From contig NZ_CP019936.1 in NCBI RefSeq assembly GCF_002009425.1, positions 4,637,297-4,701,296 of the forward strand: a stretch of 64,000 nt of DNA, read 5' to 3'. Each line of letters starts with the position of its first letter. The stretch's first letter is position 1. Positions 7,310 through 22,781 of the stretch are shown one piece after another. The notes under the pieces are model-generated. The model did no database searches, had not been told where the DNA came from, and saw only the letters and a list, made by a program, of their open reading frames with translations. Origin of the DNA: Thiosocius teredinicola (GTDB lineage: Bacteria > Pseudomonadota > Gammaproteobacteria > Chromatiales > Chromatiaceae). The position numbers were made by a program, and so were the translations under genes.

Positions 7310-9346
7310 CTATGTCTGGTCCAGAGCATCAAAAAGCGGCTTGAGGTGTTTCGCATACGGCGTCCAGCGGCTAACCGAACTCTGGTAGATCGGCTGTCGC
7401 ACCTGCCATTTACTCGCTGTGTCGACCTTGCGCTCCTGGTCGTAATAACTGAGCATCCGTTCGTCCCAACCGATGCCGACAAAATCGGCCAGTTCGCGCG
7501 CCTTGGTCGGCAGATCGGCGACAAGGTCTTCGTATTGAAGGGTGTACACCGGATTCGGCACCACCTTCAACCAGTGCGCCATCAGGCGTTCATACAAACG
7601 AAAGAAGTGACCCAGGCTTTTCAGATCGGTTGCGTAGTCGTGAAACTCGCTGAAATCCTGAAAATATATCGACAGAAGATTGTCACGCGGATCGCGTTTG
7701 ACGTGAATGATCGGGGCCTTGGGGAATAGCATGCCAAACACCCCGAGCTGTTCGAAATTGTGCGGAAGCTTGTTCGTGACTTTCGTCTCGCCACGCTGTG
7801 TCAGCGCCTGCATCTTCTCCAGGTAGATCTCTGCATGCCTCGCGGTTTCGTCGCAGGTCACCGCTGAACACCGATCGAGACCGGCTCGCGGGTCTGGAAA
7901 CTCCAGGCCCGCCGAGCTGCACAGCTTGGAGACGTAACCATATTCGCCCGCACCGAATACATTTGGGTGCGAACTGATGATCTGCTCGGTAAGCGTCGTA
8001 CCGGACCGCGGCATACCGACAATCAACACCGGCAGACGCGAGTCCGATCCACATGTTGCACGCTGCTCAAAAAAGTCCGATGTGAAGGTACTTTCGACGC
8101 TCGCAACCCATTGAGCGTACGCCTCGCGATCGAACCTGTTTCCGCGTAGCCGGTTTCCCAGTCGGTAATACCGGAATGACTCGTCATACTGCTTGGTGTA
8201 CCGGTAGTGATTACCCAGGGAGAACCCGATCCGGCGACGCGTCTCGGAATCGACGGACTTGTCGTCAGCCAGTTTGCGCAATTTCGCCACATCGCCATCG
8301 GTGAGTTTGCGGCCGGGAGCGATCAAGAGCGCTGCGAATGCACCGGCATGATCTGGTTCGAGTTCGAGCACCCGATGCAAGCAACGTTCTTGCGCTGTAA
8401 AATCGCCGATGAACGTGAATTGACGCGCGACGTCGTACAAATACACCGCCTTGTCACCCGCCTTCGCAGTTGCACTGTCGAGCAATGCCCTCGCTTGGTC
8501 AATCTCGCCGAGCGCCGCATGAACACGCGCCACGGCTATGTCAACGGCGATATTGTCGTAGCCCTGAGCATCAGCCTTACGCAATGCCTCAGCGGCACGA
8601 TCATATTCGCCTGTCTGCAATAACAAATCGCCGAACTCAAACCACATGTCCGGCGCTTCGGATTGTCTTTCGAGTGCTCGATGATAGTAGCTCTCAGCAA
8701 GTGACGACTGCCCCAGCCCGCGATACACGTTGCCGATCTGGAAGAGCAGTCGGGGCTCGGGCGCCTGAACCAGCTCTTCAACCTTCCGCACGGCCGCCGC
8801 GGCCTTCTGCGGCTCTTTCAGTTCCATATTGCAAATCGCCAGATTCAGGTGGACTTGCGGGTCATCCGGCTTCAATCGAGCGGCTTGTGAAAAGGCAGCT
8901 TCAGCTTCATCGTGCTGTTTTTTCCTGACGAAAACAATTCCGAGGTTGGTATACGCATCGGCATTGCGCGGTTCGAGCCGAATCGCTGCGCGTAGACTCT
9001 GCAGGGCCCCATCCAGGTCGTTCTCGGCAAACAAGGCTGCAGCCAAACTGTAATGATAAAGCCCGATCTTGGGCGCGACTTTTATTGCCCGACGGATGAG
9101 GCGCTTGCTCTCGTCCTTGTTGCCGGTTTGTAGAGAGACCTGACCGGCAAGATGCAGAAGATCCGGGTGATTCGGCGCAACGGAAAGACCTTGGCCAACC
9201 GAAATTGCGGCAGCTTGCAAATTGCCTTTGCTCAACAATTGAGCCACGTTGCTCGCGATAACTGAGGCCTGCCGTTGGGCCACATCGTCTGTCGAGGCTC
9301 TTCTTGCTTTTGCTGTCGCTGGCGGCTTAGTGCGTTTCCGACTCAT
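7310..9346 (-). CDS. Tetratricopeptide-repeat sulfotransferase
   Basis: The 678-residue protein has an N-terminal half of about ten tetratricopeptide repeats (roughly 30-400, e.g. PRNADAYTNLGIVFVRKKQH) and a C-terminal PAPS-dependent sulfotransferase domain. The 5'-phosphosulfate loop LIVGMPRSGTTLTEQI lies near residue 440 and the 3'-phosphate motif HVKRDPRDNLLSIYF near 550. The family moves sulfate from PAPS to a carbohydrate, peptide or lipid acceptor; the acceptor here cannot be told. No signal peptide is seen. It stands alone between convergent coq7 and co-directional hemE, and nothing nearby suggests a polysaccharide cluster. Confidence 0.85.
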   Translation of the reverse strand: MSRKRTKPPATAKARRASTDDVAQRQASVIASNVAQLLSKGNLQAAAISVGQGLSVAPNHPDLLHLAGQVSLQTGNKDESKRLIRRAIKVAPKIGLYHYSLAAALFAENDLDGALQSLRAAIRLEPRNADAYTNLGIVFVRKKQHDEAEAAFSQAARLKPDDPQVHLNLAICNMELKEPQKAAAAVRKVEELVQAPEPRLLFQIGNVYRGLGQSSLAESYYHRALERQSEAPDMWFEFGDLLLQTGEYDRAAEALRKADAQGYDNIAVDIAVARVHAALGEIDQARALLDSATAKAGDKAVYLYDVARQFTFIGDFTAQERCLHRVLELEPDHAGAFAALLIAPGRKLTDGDVAKLRKLADDKSVDSETRRRIGFSLGNHYRYTKQYDESFRYYRLGNRLRGNRFDREAYAQWVASVESTFTSDFFEQRATCGSDSRLPVLIVGMPRSGTTLTEQIISSHPNVFGAGEYGYVSKLCSSAGLEFPDPRAGLDRCSAVTCDETARHAEIYLEKMQALTQRGETKVTNKLPHNFEQLGVFGMLFPKAPIIHVKRDPRDNLLSIYFQDFSEFHDYATDLKSLGHFFRLYERLMAHWLKVVPNPVYTLQYEDLVADLPTKARELADFVGIGWDERMLSYYDQERKVDTASKWQVRQPIYQSSVSRWTPYAKHLKPLFDALDQT

Positions 9347-9398
9347 CGCTGTTGATCATCATTGACCCGCCCTGTGCAGGGCACTAAAGCAACCGCGC

Positions 9399-10466
9399 CT
9401 AGGTCGAGTGATACTGCCGACTTTTCTCATGCACCGCCTGGATCATCGCTGCTGCATGCTCTGGGGGGATTGCCGGATGAATTCCGTGACCAAGATTGAA
9501 CACATGGCCGGTTCCTTCACCGTAGCTCGCAAGGATCTCTGCGACAGCGCGTTCGATAGCCTCGGGTGAAGCATACAGGGTGCAGGGATCAAGATTGCCC
9601 TGAAGCGCGACGCGGCCGCCAACACGTGCGCGCGCCTCGCCGATATCTGTCGTCCAGTCCAGACCCAGCGCGTCGCACCCGGTGTCTGCCATCCATTCCA
9701 GCCACTGTCCGCCACCTTTGGTGAACAATATCACGGGTACACGCCGACCATCTGCCTCACGGGTCAGGCCGTCAACGATCCGCTGCATGTAGGCCAGGGA
9801 GAATGCGCGATAGTCCTTTGGGGTCAGCGTGCCGCCCCAGGTGTCGAAGATCATCAGCGCCTGGGCGCCGGCCGCTACCTGAGCATTGAGATAGGCGGTG
9901 ACGGCATCGGCGAGTTTCTCGAGCAGCAGATGCATCGATGCCGGATCATCGAACATCATGCCCTTCGAGCGTGAGAAGGTTTTGGTGCTGCCGCCTTCGA
10001 CCATGTAGGTCGCGAGCGTCCAGGGACTACCGGAGAACCCGATCAGCGGGACGCGGCCGTCGAGCTCGTGCCGGATGGTGCGCACCGCGTCCATCACGTA
10101 ACGCAACTCCTGTTCCGGATCGGGAACGCCGAGTGCGGCGATCGCCGCCTTGTCGCGCACAGGGCGCTCGAAACGCGGCCCTTCGCCTTCGCTGAAATAC
10201 AGACCCAGGCCCATGGCGTCAGGCACGGTAAGGATGTCCGAAAACAGGATCGCCGCATCCAAGGGGAACCTGTCCAGAGGCTGCAGCGTGACTTCGCAGG
10301 CGAGTTCGGGGTTCATGCACAGGGCCATGAAATTACCCGCCTTTTCGCGAGTCGCGCGGTATTCCGGCAGATACCGACCGGCCTGCCGCATCATCCACAC
10401 GGGCGTCATGTCGACGGGTTGGCGCAGCAGCGCACGCAGAAAACGGTCGTTCTTAAGTTCGGTCAT
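9399..10466 (-). CDS. hemE: Uroporphyrinogen decarboxylase
   Basis: Removes four carboxyl groups from uroporphyrinogen III to give coproporphyrinogen III in heme synthesis; cytosolic. The 355-residue product has the usual length. It carries the substrate-binding [16 protein letters not shown] motif near the N-terminus, the [11 protein letters not shown] aspartate loop and [17 protein letters not shown]. It is followed by gltD on the same strand after 118 bases. Confidence 0.97.
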   Translation of the reverse strand: MTELKNDRFLRALLRQPVDMTPVWMMRQAGRYLPEYRATREKAGNFMALCMNPELACEVTLQPLDRFPLDAAILFSDILTVPDAMGLGLYFSEGEGPRFERPVRDKAAIAALGVPDPEQELRYVMDAVRTIRHELDGRVPLIGFSGSPWTLATYMVEGGSTKTFSRSKGMMFDDPASMHLLLEKLADAVTAYLNAQVAAGAQALMIFDTWGGTLTPKDYRAFSLAYMQRIVDGLTREADGRRVPVILFTKGGGQWLEWMADTGCDALGLDWTTDIGEARARVGGRVALQGNLDPCTLYASPEAIERAVAEILASYGEGTGHVFNLGHGIHPAIPPEHAAAMIQAVHEKSRQYHST

Positions 10467-10584
10467 GGTGTTCCTTGTGGGTACCCCATCGATACCCGCG
10501 TTGGGTCAGCGCACCTTCAGACGCAGATATGTCGGTGCGCACACCCGGCATGATATCAGGTGCGCCGATGACGCACCGACCGAC

Positions 10585-12042
10585 TCACCGCGGCAGCGAC
10601 GTAACGCCCATCAGGTATTCATCGACGGCGCGGGCGCACTGCCGGCCTTCACGAATCGCCCAGACAACCAGTGATTGGCCACGACGCATATCGCCGGCGG
10701 CGAATACTCCGTCAATCGACGTCTTGTAGGCGTCGGCGCCTTCGGTGCTGCCCTGAACATTGCCCCGACCGTCCAGCTCAACCGCCAGGTCGGTCAACAG
10801 CCCTTCGTGCACCGGATGTACGAAACCCATCGCCAGGGTCACGAGGTCGGCCTTCAGCTCAAACTCCGAACCTTCGACCTCTGACATCTGCCAGCGCCCC
10901 TGCTCGTCTTTGTCCCAGCGGACCAGGGCGCACTTGAGCGCCCGCAGATTGCCATCGTCGTCGCCGAGGAACTCCTTGGTCGTGACATTCCAAAGCCGTT
11001 CACAGCCTTCTTCCTGCGAGGACGAGGTGCGCAGCTTGTTTGGCCAATCCGGCCAGGTAAGGCCTTTGTCTTCTTTTTCCGGCGGCTTGTCGAGAATCTC
11101 GATCTGCGTAACCGATGCCGCGCCATGGCGATTCGAGGTGCCGATGCAGTCCGAGCCGGTATCGCCACCACCGATGACCACAACATGCTTGCCGGCGGCG
11201 CTGATCAGTTGCTGTTCGGCGCCCGGTACCTGCTGAACCACCTTGCTGTTGGCGCGCAGGAAATCCATCGCGAAGTGCACGCCGTTGAGATCACGGCCCG
11301 GCACCGGTAGATCACGCGGCTTTTCCGATCCGCCGGCGAGCACGACGGCGTCGAAATCATCCAGCAGGCGTTGTGTCGGAAAATCCGGACCACCCACGTG
11401 CGTGTTGACGTGGAACTTGACGCCCTCGGCCTTCATCTGGCCCATGCGGCGCTTGATAACCTGCTTTGCCAGTTTGAAATCCGGTATGCCATAACGCAGC
11501 AAGCCACCGACGCCATCTTGCTTCTCATAAACCGATACCGTGTGACCGGCGCGCGCCAGCTGCTGGCCCGCGGCCATACCGGCCGGCCCTGAGCCTACGA
11601 CGGCAACACGTTTGCCGGTCTTGTGGGCAGCGATCTGCGGCTGGATCCAACCTTCGGCCCATGCCTTTTCAACGATCGACAGCTCGATATTCTTGATCGT
11701 TACCGGCGAATCTTCGATGTTCAGGGTGCACGATGCTTCGCACGGCGCCGGACAGATACGCCCCGTGAACTCCGGAAAGTTGTTCGTCGAGTGCAATACT
11801 TCGATGGCTGACCGCCAGTCGCTCTGATAGACCAGGTCATTCCAGTCGGGAATCAGGTTGTCGACCGGACAGCCTTCATGGCAGAACGGTATCCCGCAGT
11901 CCATGCAGCGCGCGCCCTGCTGGCTGACCTGCTCTTCCGACAGCGGAATCGTGAACTCATCATAGTGGGTGAGTCGGTCTGCGACCGGCGCATAACTGCG
12001 GTCAAGTCGGGCGATTTCTTTGAACCCTGTTGGCTTACCCAT
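10585..12042 (-). CDS. gltD: Glutamate synthase (NADPH) small subunit
   Basis: The beta subunit of NADPH-GOGAT takes electrons from NADPH through FAD and passes them to the large subunit. The 485-residue product has the N-terminal Fe-S cysteine region ([14 protein letters not shown] and CPAPCEASC). An FAD-binding [16 protein letters not shown] loop follows near residue 150, and an NADPH-binding [16 protein letters not shown] loop near 290. It is encoded 98 bases after gltB with a hairpin between, as expected of a gltBD operon. Confidence 0.97.
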   Translation of the reverse strand: MGKPTGFKEIARLDRSYAPVADRLTHYDEFTIPLSEEQVSQQGARCMDCGIPFCHEGCPVDNLIPDWNDLVYQSDWRSAIEVLHSTNNFPEFTGRICPAPCEASCTLNIEDSPVTIKNIELSIVEKAWAEGWIQPQIAAHKTGKRVAVVGSGPAGMAAGQQLARAGHTVSVYEKQDGVGGLLRYGIPDFKLAKQVIKRRMGQMKAEGVKFHVNTHVGGPDFPTQRLLDDFDAVVLAGGSEKPRDLPVPGRDLNGVHFAMDFLRANSKVVQQVPGAEQQLISAAGKHVVVIGGGDTGSDCIGTSNRHGAASVTQIEILDKPPEKEDKGLTWPDWPNKLRTSSSQEEGCERLWNVTTKEFLGDDDGNLRALKCALVRWDKDEQGRWQMSEVEGSEFELKADLVTLAMGFVHPVHEGLLTDLAVELDGRGNVQGSTEGADAYKTSIDGVFAAGDMRRGQSLVVWAIREGRQCARAVDEYLMGVTSLPR

Positions 12043-12104
12043 TGTTCAAACACTCACTTGCAATCAGGCCAACGCCCTTTTGCGCAAATCTTAGAAATTA
12101 TGTT

Positions 12105-12132
12105 GGGCGGCCACCGGCAATGGCAGCCGCCC
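12105..12132 (-). other. gltB-gltD intercistronic hairpin
   Basis: GGGCGGC and GCCGCCC form a 7-bp GC stem around a 14-base loop, starting 8 bases after the gltB stop. It has no T-run. It may set the relative amounts of the two subunits by protecting the upstream message. Confidence 0.5.
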
Positions 12133-12140
12133 GGATTGGT

Positions 12141-16793
<4,653 letters not shown>

Positions 16794-17093
16794 CGCATAC
16801 CTCTTCTTAAATCTTCTGGGGGTCGCATACCGACCGACGACACACAACCGCGAGAGACGGCGGCGCCCTCTCAACGGCAGAAACTCATTGGCAACAGCGG
16901 GGATGCCCGGGCATCTGTTGCGACTTAGTGGCATGTGCAATAAACACGCCGCCGCATCGCCAAACAGGTGCAAACACCTTTGACCCGGCCGGCTGAGCGG
17001 ACCCGCTAGGATAATGGAATCAGAATATTCGAACCACTGTTTTGCACTGCACACAAAACGCAGCGCCCCGAACAAACATTTAATCGACTGATA
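16794..17093 (-). other. gltB upstream region
   Basis: These 300 bases between damX and gltB should hold the gltB promoter. I found no convincing -35/-10 pair or sigma-54 element. An inverted repeat GTTTTG-N9-CAAAAC lies at 17039-17059; it has no T-run and its role is unknown. The upstream frame extending gltB through this region is judged non-coding. Confidence 0.4.
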
Positions 17094-18929
17094 TTAAAGA
17101 GTTTTCTTGATCGACGCGAAGGTGCGCGGCCAGATATCCGACGTACGCATGTCGGCCGGCAGACGATTGCGCGCCGCCAGTGCAGCCGCACGCGACGGAT
17201 AATCGCCAGCGACCAGGGAGAACCAGGGTTTGCCGTTGAGGGGCCGCTCAAAGATCGCGTAAGGCGCCTCAACGGCGTGCAATCGGATGTACTTCTGGAT
17301 GGCGGCCCTGTCACGTGCACCAAGAAGTTGCAGGGTGTAGTGGGTGGCGGGCCGGGACTTCAACCATTCGACGCCTTTCGCCGCACTTGCGACCGGAGCC
17401 GCAACGGGTTTGGGCGCCATCGAAGGAGTTGCCGCCACAGTCTTCTCTTCGGTCTTTTCTTGCGCAGCCGGCGTCGTCCGATCCTCGACCGGCGCAGCGC
17501 CGGGCCGGTTGTCTACAACCTTCTCGCGCGACGGCCGAGCTTCGGCGGGCGCGGATGGAGCTACGACGGGCGGGGCCGCTGCCGCATCCGCCGGCTTGGG
17601 CTGCGAAGCGGGGGGTTCACGCAATGCAGAGACTTGAACCCCGGTGCTATCGGCCGCGACAGGATCGGCATCGCGCCCTGTCGCCAGCGGTTTGGTTGCC
17701 GGCGGCGGGGTGGTTTCTTCTGCAGGTTTTTGCGACTCAGGCGCAACGTCTTTAGCGCCCGCGCCCGAATCCGCCGCAGTCATTGCATCCTTCATCACGG
17801 CGGCTAGCGGATCGTCGGCCGCCGGTGATGTCTCGGCAGGTTTTGGAGACGCCTTTTCCGGAGCAGTGTCGGCCGGCTTGGCAAGCCCTGTCTGCGCCTC
17901 TTGCATTGCGCCGATCTGCGGCTCGGCCTTTTCGTAGGCGCTATCGGCTACCAACGGTGTTAGTTCGGGTAGTGCAATCTCGGGTACGGAATCCGCTAAC
18001 GACTCATCGTCCACGCCGCCTGTGGCGAGCTGATCGGCTTCAACTGGCGGCGCCAATGGCTTAGCGGCCGTGGCGCCGAGCCCATCCACTGGCGATGCAG
18101 GCGCAACCGAGCCGGACGGAGCAGGAAGCTCCGGCACCTCGACCTCAACAACGGTTGGCGCAGGGGGCTCGAAAAGCGCGTTGATCTCGTCTTGGAAGAC
18201 GAGTATCGCTCCCAAGAGAATGACAACCGCACCGCCGGCGATCCATTGCCAGGCAGGTCGGCCCACGGGCACCGGTGGCTTCGGCTCTTTGGCAGGCGGA
18301 GCCGGCGATCTTGACAACACCTCGTTCAAGCCCGCCAACAACGGGCCCGGTTGACCTTGGGCGGCACCGTGCAATGCGGCCGCCAGACCTTCGCTGACCT
18401 TCAAGGCATGCTCGCCAGCGCTGGCGAGCAGGAAGCGCATGCTTTCATCGGCATCGAAGCCCGGCAGGTCGACGAAATTCACCTGCCAGTTATCTCCTGC
18501 CTGGCGCGGCAAACCGCCTTGGCCGATCAACAGCAGATGCCCGCCGTGGCGTCGCAGGTCATCGAGATACTCCATATCCATGACCGCGAGCTCGTCGGCG
18601 TTGTCCACGACCACAAGCAGGCCTTGTTCGCCGATAGCGGCGAATATGTTTTCCGGCCAAGGACCCATGTTCGCGCCAACGACATCCAGTTGCCCTACAG
18701 CGGCGGCCGGGATATCGCTGTCTTGCCCCGCGCCGACGCGAACCACCGCCATATCGTCGCCGAGAACAGCAAGCAGGCGTTCAGCGAACAGGGTCTTACC
18801 CGCGCCGCTCGGCGCGCGCAGATAGATCACCTCATCGGCATTGCGCACCAGGTGCAACAGCAGCTGCAGCCTTTCGCCCCGGGCCGGCGTTTCAAAATAG
18901 CTGTCGGCGGCGTGGGCGCTAGGCGGCAT
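17094..18929 (-). CDS. damX: DamX-like AAA/SPOR-domain cell-division protein
   Basis: The 611-residue protein has an N-terminal AAA-type ATPase region with a Walker A loop ([11 protein letters not shown], about residue 39) and a Walker B-like strand ([11 protein letters not shown]). A single membrane helix lies near 229-248 ([17 protein letters not shown]). A roughly 280-residue linker rich in Ala, Pro, Glu and Lys follows, and then a C-terminal SPOR domain (about 530-605, beginning [11 protein letters not shown]). SPOR domains bind septal peptidoglycan stripped of stem peptides. The position immediately after aroB, with an 11-base overlap, is the classical damX location. The N-terminal ATPase is cytoplasmic and the SPOR domain periplasmic. 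Confidence 0.88.
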   Translation of the reverse strand: MPPSAHAADSYFETPARGERLQLLLHLVRNADEVIYLRAPSGAGKTLFAERLLAVLGDDMAVVRVGAGQDSDIPAAAVGQLDVVGANMGPWPENIFAAIGEQGLLVVVDNADELAVMDMEYLDDLRRHGGHLLLIGQGGLPRQAGDNWQVNFVDLPGFDADESMRFLLASAGEHALKVSEGLAAALHGAAQGQPGPLLAGLNEVLSRSPAPPAKEPKPPVPVGRPAWQWIAGGAVVILLGAILVFQDEINALFEPPAPTVVEVEVPELPAPSGSVAPASPVDGLGATAAKPLAPPVEADQLATGGVDDESLADSVPEIALPELTPLVADSAYEKAEPQIGAMQEAQTGLAKPADTAPEKASPKPAETSPAADDPLAAVMKDAMTAADSGAGAKDVAPESQKPAEETTPPPATKPLATGRDADPVAADSTGVQVSALREPPASQPKPADAAAAPPVVAPSAPAEARPSREKVVDNRPGAAPVEDRTTPAAQEKTEEKTVAATPSMAPKPVAAPVASAAKGVEWLKSRPATHYTLQLLGARDRAAIQKYIRLHAVEAPYAIFERPLNGKPWFSLVAGDYPSRAAALAARNRLPADMRTSDIWPRTFASIKKTL

Positions 18930-20004
18930 CGAGCGACTGCCTCAGGGAGTCCATATTGAAATCGGACGTAACCACGGCTTTGCCGATGCCGTGCATCAAC
19001 ACCAATCGCAACTGGCCATCCATCACTTTCTTGTCCACCGCCATCAACTCGAGGAAACGCTCGGCCGTCACTTCGGCAGGGGGTGCCGTGGGTAGCCCGG
19101 CGGCCCCGATCACCTCGACAATTCGGTCGACGTCACCCTGTGTCATCCATCCGAGCCGTTGGGAGAAAGCTGCTGCCATGCACATACCGGCGCCGACCGC
19201 CTCGCCGTGCAGCCACGCGCCATATCCCATACCCGTTTCGATCGCGTGGCCGAAGGTATGTCCGAGATTCAGCAGGGCGCGTTGGCCGGCTTCGAGTTCG
19301 TCCGCAGCGACAACTGTTGCCTTGTCGGCACACGATCGTTCGATCGCGTAGATCAAGGCCGCTGGGTCGCGCGCGACCAGCGAGGTCATATTCGACGCCA
19401 GCCAGTCGAAGAACTCAGGATCGTTTATCAAACCGTATTTGATCACTTCAGCAAGACCGGCAGACAATTCCCGATCGGGCAGTGTGTTCAACGCCGCCGT
19501 ATCCGCGATCACGCATTGCGGTTGGTGAAAGGCACCAATCATGTTCTTACCCAAAGGGTGATTGACCCCGGTCTTGCCGCCAACAGACGAATCGACCTGC
19601 GACAACAGGGTGGTCGGCACCTGGATGAAATTGACCCCGCGCTGGTAGCTGGCGGCAGCGAAGCCCGCCATGTCGCCGATCACGCCACCACCCAGCGCGA
19701 CCAGCGTGCAACGACGATCGAAGCGATTTTCCAACAGGGCGCTGTAGATGCGATCGAGAATGTCGAGCGTCTTGTATTTTTCGCCGTCGGGAAGGACGAC
19801 GCGGGCAACGCGGTACCCAGACAGCGCATTCTCTACGCGTTCGAGGTACAGCGGAGCGACGGTTTCGTTGGTGACCACCATGACCTGCTGGCCATGGATA
19901 TGAGGCGCATACAGCGACGTGTCTCCGAGCAGGTCGGGACCAATGAAAATCGGATAGGCTCGCTCGCCGAGATCGACTTTCAAAGTGCGCATTGCGGATG
20001 ACAT
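18919..20004 (-). CDS. aroB: 3-dehydroquinate synthase
   Basis: Converts DAHP to 3-dehydroquinate, step two of the shikimate pathway, using NAD and a divalent metal. The 361-residue product shows [35 protein letters not shown] and the metal-binding histidines of [11 protein letters not shown]. An internal ATG at 19992 ([11 protein letters not shown]) is an equally good start and matches shorter homologues. It follows aroK by 68 bases and overlaps damX by 11 bases, so translation of the two is probably coupled. Confidence 0.96.
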   Translation of the reverse strand: MSSAMRTLKVDLGERAYPIFIGPDLLGDTSLYAPHIHGQQVMVVTNETVAPLYLERVENALSGYRVARVVLPDGEKYKTLDILDRIYSALLENRFDRRCTLVALGGGVIGDMAGFAAASYQRGVNFIQVPTTLLSQVDSSVGGKTGVNHPLGKNMIGAFHQPQCVIADTAALNTLPDRELSAGLAEVIKYGLINDPEFFDWLASNMTSLVARDPAALIYAIERSCADKATVVAADELEAGQRALLNLGHTFGHAIETGMGYGAWLHGEAVGAGMCMAAAFSQRLGWMTQGDVDRIVEVIGAAGLPTAPPAEVTAERFLELMAVDKKVMDGQLRLVLMHGIGKAVVTSDFNMDSLRQSLDAA

Positions 20005-20072
20005 GGTCCGGGAGTTCCTGGTTGATTCGCGATCATTGCTCGCAAATTCTACACGGCTCCGGCCGGAATGCG

Positions 20073-20588
20073 TCAGCTGCGAACGGTGTCCAGGATCTCG
20101 TTTGCGACGGAAGTAGCACTCCTTCCCTCGGTGCTGACGGTGTAATCCGCGGTCGCACGATACAGCGGGTCACGAATTTCGAGGAGCTTTTTGAGCTGTG
20201 CCAGCGGGTCTTCCGTCTGCAATAACGGGCGGTTGCGGTCGCGGTGCGTACGTTCGAACTGCTGCTCTGCCGAACATGCGAGGTAGAACACGATGCCACG
20301 GGCAGACAGGTGCTGCCGGTTCTCCGGCGAGATAACGGCGCCACCGCCAGTAGCCAGCACCTGGCCTTCTACCTGGGTCAGTTCATCGATGACTTGGCGC
20401 TCGCGCGCCCTAAACCCATCCTCGCCCTCGTAGGCAAAGATAGTCGGGATATCCACACCGGTGCGGCGTTGGATCTCGAGGTCGGAATCGTTGAACGCCA
20501 TGCCCAGCGCTTGCGCCAGCTGTTTGCCGATCGTGGTCTTGCCGGCACCCATCGGGCCGATCAGAAAAATTCGGTTCGGTATCGCCAT
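20073..20588 (-). CDS. aroK: Shikimate kinase
   Basis: Phosphorylates shikimate at the 3-hydroxyl. The 171-residue product has a P-loop [16 protein letters not shown] at residues 7-22, shikimate-binding [11 protein letters not shown], the GGGAV motif and the lid RNRPLLQ. The length and fold are typical of AroK/AroL. The order pilQ-aroK-aroB-damX is a conserved gammaproteobacterial block. Confidence 0.97.
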   Translation of the reverse strand: MAIPNRIFLIGPMGAGKTTIGKQLAQALGMAFNDSDLEIQRRTGVDIPTIFAYEGEDGFRARERQVIDELTQVEGQVLATGGGAVISPENRQHLSARGIVFYLACSAEQQFERTHRDRNRPLLQTEDPLAQLKKLLEIRDPLYRATADYTVSTEGRSATSVANEILDTVRS

Positions 20589-20605
20589 GGACTAGGTATG
20601 CCAGA

Positions 20606-20641
20606 AGCAGCAACGGCGGACAAGTGCCCGCCGTTGCTGCT
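20606..20641 (-). terminator. Strong hairpin between pilQ and aroK
   Basis: A perfect 14-bp stem (AGCAGCAACGGCGG/CCGCCGTTGCTGCT) with an 8-base loop lies 20 bases past the pilQ stop. No T-run follows, so it may be an imperfect terminator or an mRNA-protecting structure that lets some transcription through into aroKB. Confidence 0.55.
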
Positions 20642-20661
20642 GCTTGAGAAAAGATCCCGGA

Positions 20662-22770
20662 TTAACGCAGAGTCAGCGTGTCCTTCAGGATCTTGGGCGT
20701 CACGAAGATCAGCAGTTCGCTGTTCTCGTCCTGGATTTGCTCCTGCTTGAACGCCCAACCGACGTAGGGCAGGTCACCGAAGAACGGCACCCGGCCGATA
20801 TTCTTGGCCTTGGTACGTTCAAACACACCACCGAGGACGACGGTTTCGCCGTTGTCCACGAGCACCGAGGTCTCCAGCTCGCGGGTATCGACCGGCGGCA
20901 CACCCAGCACCGCGCGGGTGAAGTCCGGGTTGTCCTTGTTGACCTTGAGATCCATGATCACACGGTCATCCGGCGTGATGTGCGGCGTGACTTCCAGCTG
21001 CAACACGGCCTCTTTAAAGGATACCGACGTTGCACCACTCGAGGTTGCTTCCTGGTAAGGAATCTCGACACCCTGCTTGATCGAAGCAGTGTTCTGGTCC
21101 GACGTGATCACGCGCGGGCTCGATACGATCTCGCCTTTGCCTTCCTGCTGCATGGCGCTCAGTTCAAGGCGCAACAGGTATGAACCCATCTTGCCGAGGA
21201 CGAAGTTGACTGCGCCACCGCTGCCGGCCGCCAGAGTCTGCGGCAGGTTGACCAGCAGGTTCTCGTTGTCGCTATCGCCAGTTACGACGAATGGACCGGC
21301 AATGTTCGTTGCCAAGTCACCCTGCAAACCGCCACCGAACAGACCAACATCGCCATCGTGCGAACCGACCGCCGAGAAACCAAGCTTGACACCGAGGTCA
21401 CGGGCAAAATCGTTGTTGGCAATGACAATCCGCGACTCGATCAGCACCTGGCGAACCGGGATATCCAGATCCCCAATCAGGGCGCGGATCTCGCTCAGCT
21501 TGGCCGCCGTGTCCTGGACCAGCAGCGTATTGGTACGCTCGTCGATCGACACGCTACCACGGTCGCCTAGCAACTTGTTGTCCGGAGACTTGAGCAACTT
21601 GGCCAGATCTTCCGCCTTCGCATAGTTGATCTGGATAAGCTCCGAACGCAACGGTGCCAACTCTGCGATCTGCTGCTGAGATTCGAGCTCAAGCTTTTCG
21701 CGGGCAGCAATCTCTTCGGTCGGCGCAACCAGAATGACGTTGTTGGTCTTGCGCATCGACAGACCCTTGGTCTTCAGGATGATATCCATCGCCTGATCCC
21801 AGGGGACGTTCTTCAGGCGCAGTGTGATGCGACCGGATACCGTGTCACTGACCACCATGTTGAGGCCAGTGAAATCCGCCAGCAACTGCAGTACGGCACG
21901 CACCTCGATATCCTGGAAGTTCAGCGACAGGCGATCGCCTTCGTAAACCTTCTGAGCCTTGAGGCGAGCCTCTTTTTCCTGCTTGGTCAGGGCCCGGAAT
22001 TCGACGGTGTAGTTGTTGTTCGCCTGGTATGCCAGATGTTCGAACTCACCACCGGTCGCAATCGTCATGCGTACATTGCGACCGTTCGGACGCGTCTGAA
22101 TCGACTTGACCGGGGTGGCGAAGTCCATGACATCCAGCGTGCGTGCCAGCTGTTCCGGAATCGCGGTGTTCATGAAATCGAGCACGACTGAGTTGCCCTG
22201 CTGACGCATATCTACCACGATGGACGGATCGGAGAGTTCGATCTCGACGCGCCCTTCACCTTCGGGGCCACGGCGGAAATCGATGTTTTCCAGTCCGGCA
22301 CCACCTTTGCCTTTGGCCACGCTGTGTGACGAAGCCGTCGCGGCGGCCGGCGCCGCAGCCGACATGCTGCCCGCACCGCTGCCGGCGCCGACATCAATGA
22401 TGACCTTGTTACCCTCGGTCTTCACTTCGTGCCCAACCGATTCGAGCAGATTGATCACGACGCGCGTGCGGTCACCCGCTTCGATCGCCGTCACACTGCG
22501 CGCCACCCCGATGGCAATCGGCGTTACCTTCTGCGGCAAACCATTGGTCGTGCCCGGAAGATCGATGGCTATACGTGCAGGGTTATCCGTCGTGAACGAT
22601 ACCGGGTTCGACACCGCTTCGCTGGTCGTCAGGACGACCTCGACACGGTTACCTGGCAATGCCGAAAAACTCACGTCCTGCAGCTGGCCAGCCAGTGCAT
22701 CGGACAGGAAGGCCCATGCAAGCACTATCCCCAAGAGTGCCTTGTTGCGTGCCTTTACCTTCTTAACCAT
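20662..22770 (-). CDS. pilQ: Type IV pilus secretin PilQ
   Basis: Outer-membrane secretin through which the type IV pilus leaves the cell. The 702-residue precursor starts with a signal peptide (about 28 residues, ending SDALAG). AMIN domains follow (about 30-260), which bind peptidoglycan, then a secretin/TonB short N-terminal domain (LSLNFQDIEVRAVLQLLADF, about 295-360), a NolW-like N1 domain and the C-terminal secretin barrel (VPFFGDLPYVGWAF near the end). Last gene of pilMNOPQ, 11 bases after pilP. Confidence 0.96.
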   Translation of the reverse strand: MVKKVKARNKALLGIVLAWAFLSDALAGQLQDVSFSALPGNRVEVVLTTSEAVSNPVSFTTDNPARIAIDLPGTTNGLPQKVTPIAIGVARSVTAIEAGDRTRVVINLLESVGHEVKTEGNKVIIDVGAGSGAGSMSAAAPAAATASSHSVAKGKGGAGLENIDFRRGPEGEGRVEIELSDPSIVVDMRQQGNSVVLDFMNTAIPEQLARTLDVMDFATPVKSIQTRPNGRNVRMTIATGGEFEHLAYQANNNYTVEFRALTKQEKEARLKAQKVYEGDRLSLNFQDIEVRAVLQLLADFTGLNMVVSDTVSGRITLRLKNVPWDQAMDIILKTKGLSMRKTNNVILVAPTEEIAAREKLELESQQQIAELAPLRSELIQINYAKAEDLAKLLKSPDNKLLGDRGSVSIDERTNTLLVQDTAAKLSEIRALIGDLDIPVRQVLIESRIVIANNDFARDLGVKLGFSAVGSHDGDVGLFGGGLQGDLATNIAGPFVVTGDSDNENLLVNLPQTLAAGSGGAVNFVLGKMGSYLLRLELSAMQQEGKGEIVSSPRVITSDQNTASIKQGVEIPYQEATSSGATSVSFKEAVLQLEVTPHITPDDRVIMDLKVNKDNPDFTRAVLGVPPVDTRELETSVLVDNGETVVLGGVFERTKAKNIGRVPFFGDLPYVGWAFKQEQIQDENSELLIFVTPKILKDTLTLR

Positions 22771-22781
22771 TGTGCCTTCTC

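Noticed and set aside
17039-17059. Inverted repeat GTTTTG-N9-CAAAAC upstream of gltB
   Set aside because: Short arms and no promoter context that would make it a convincing operator; noted only in the intergenic entry.
16794-17075. N-terminal extension of gltB by 94 codons
   Set aside because: The catalytic cysteine must lie near the mature N-terminus; ATG 16793 has a good ribosome-binding site and gives the normal propeptide length.
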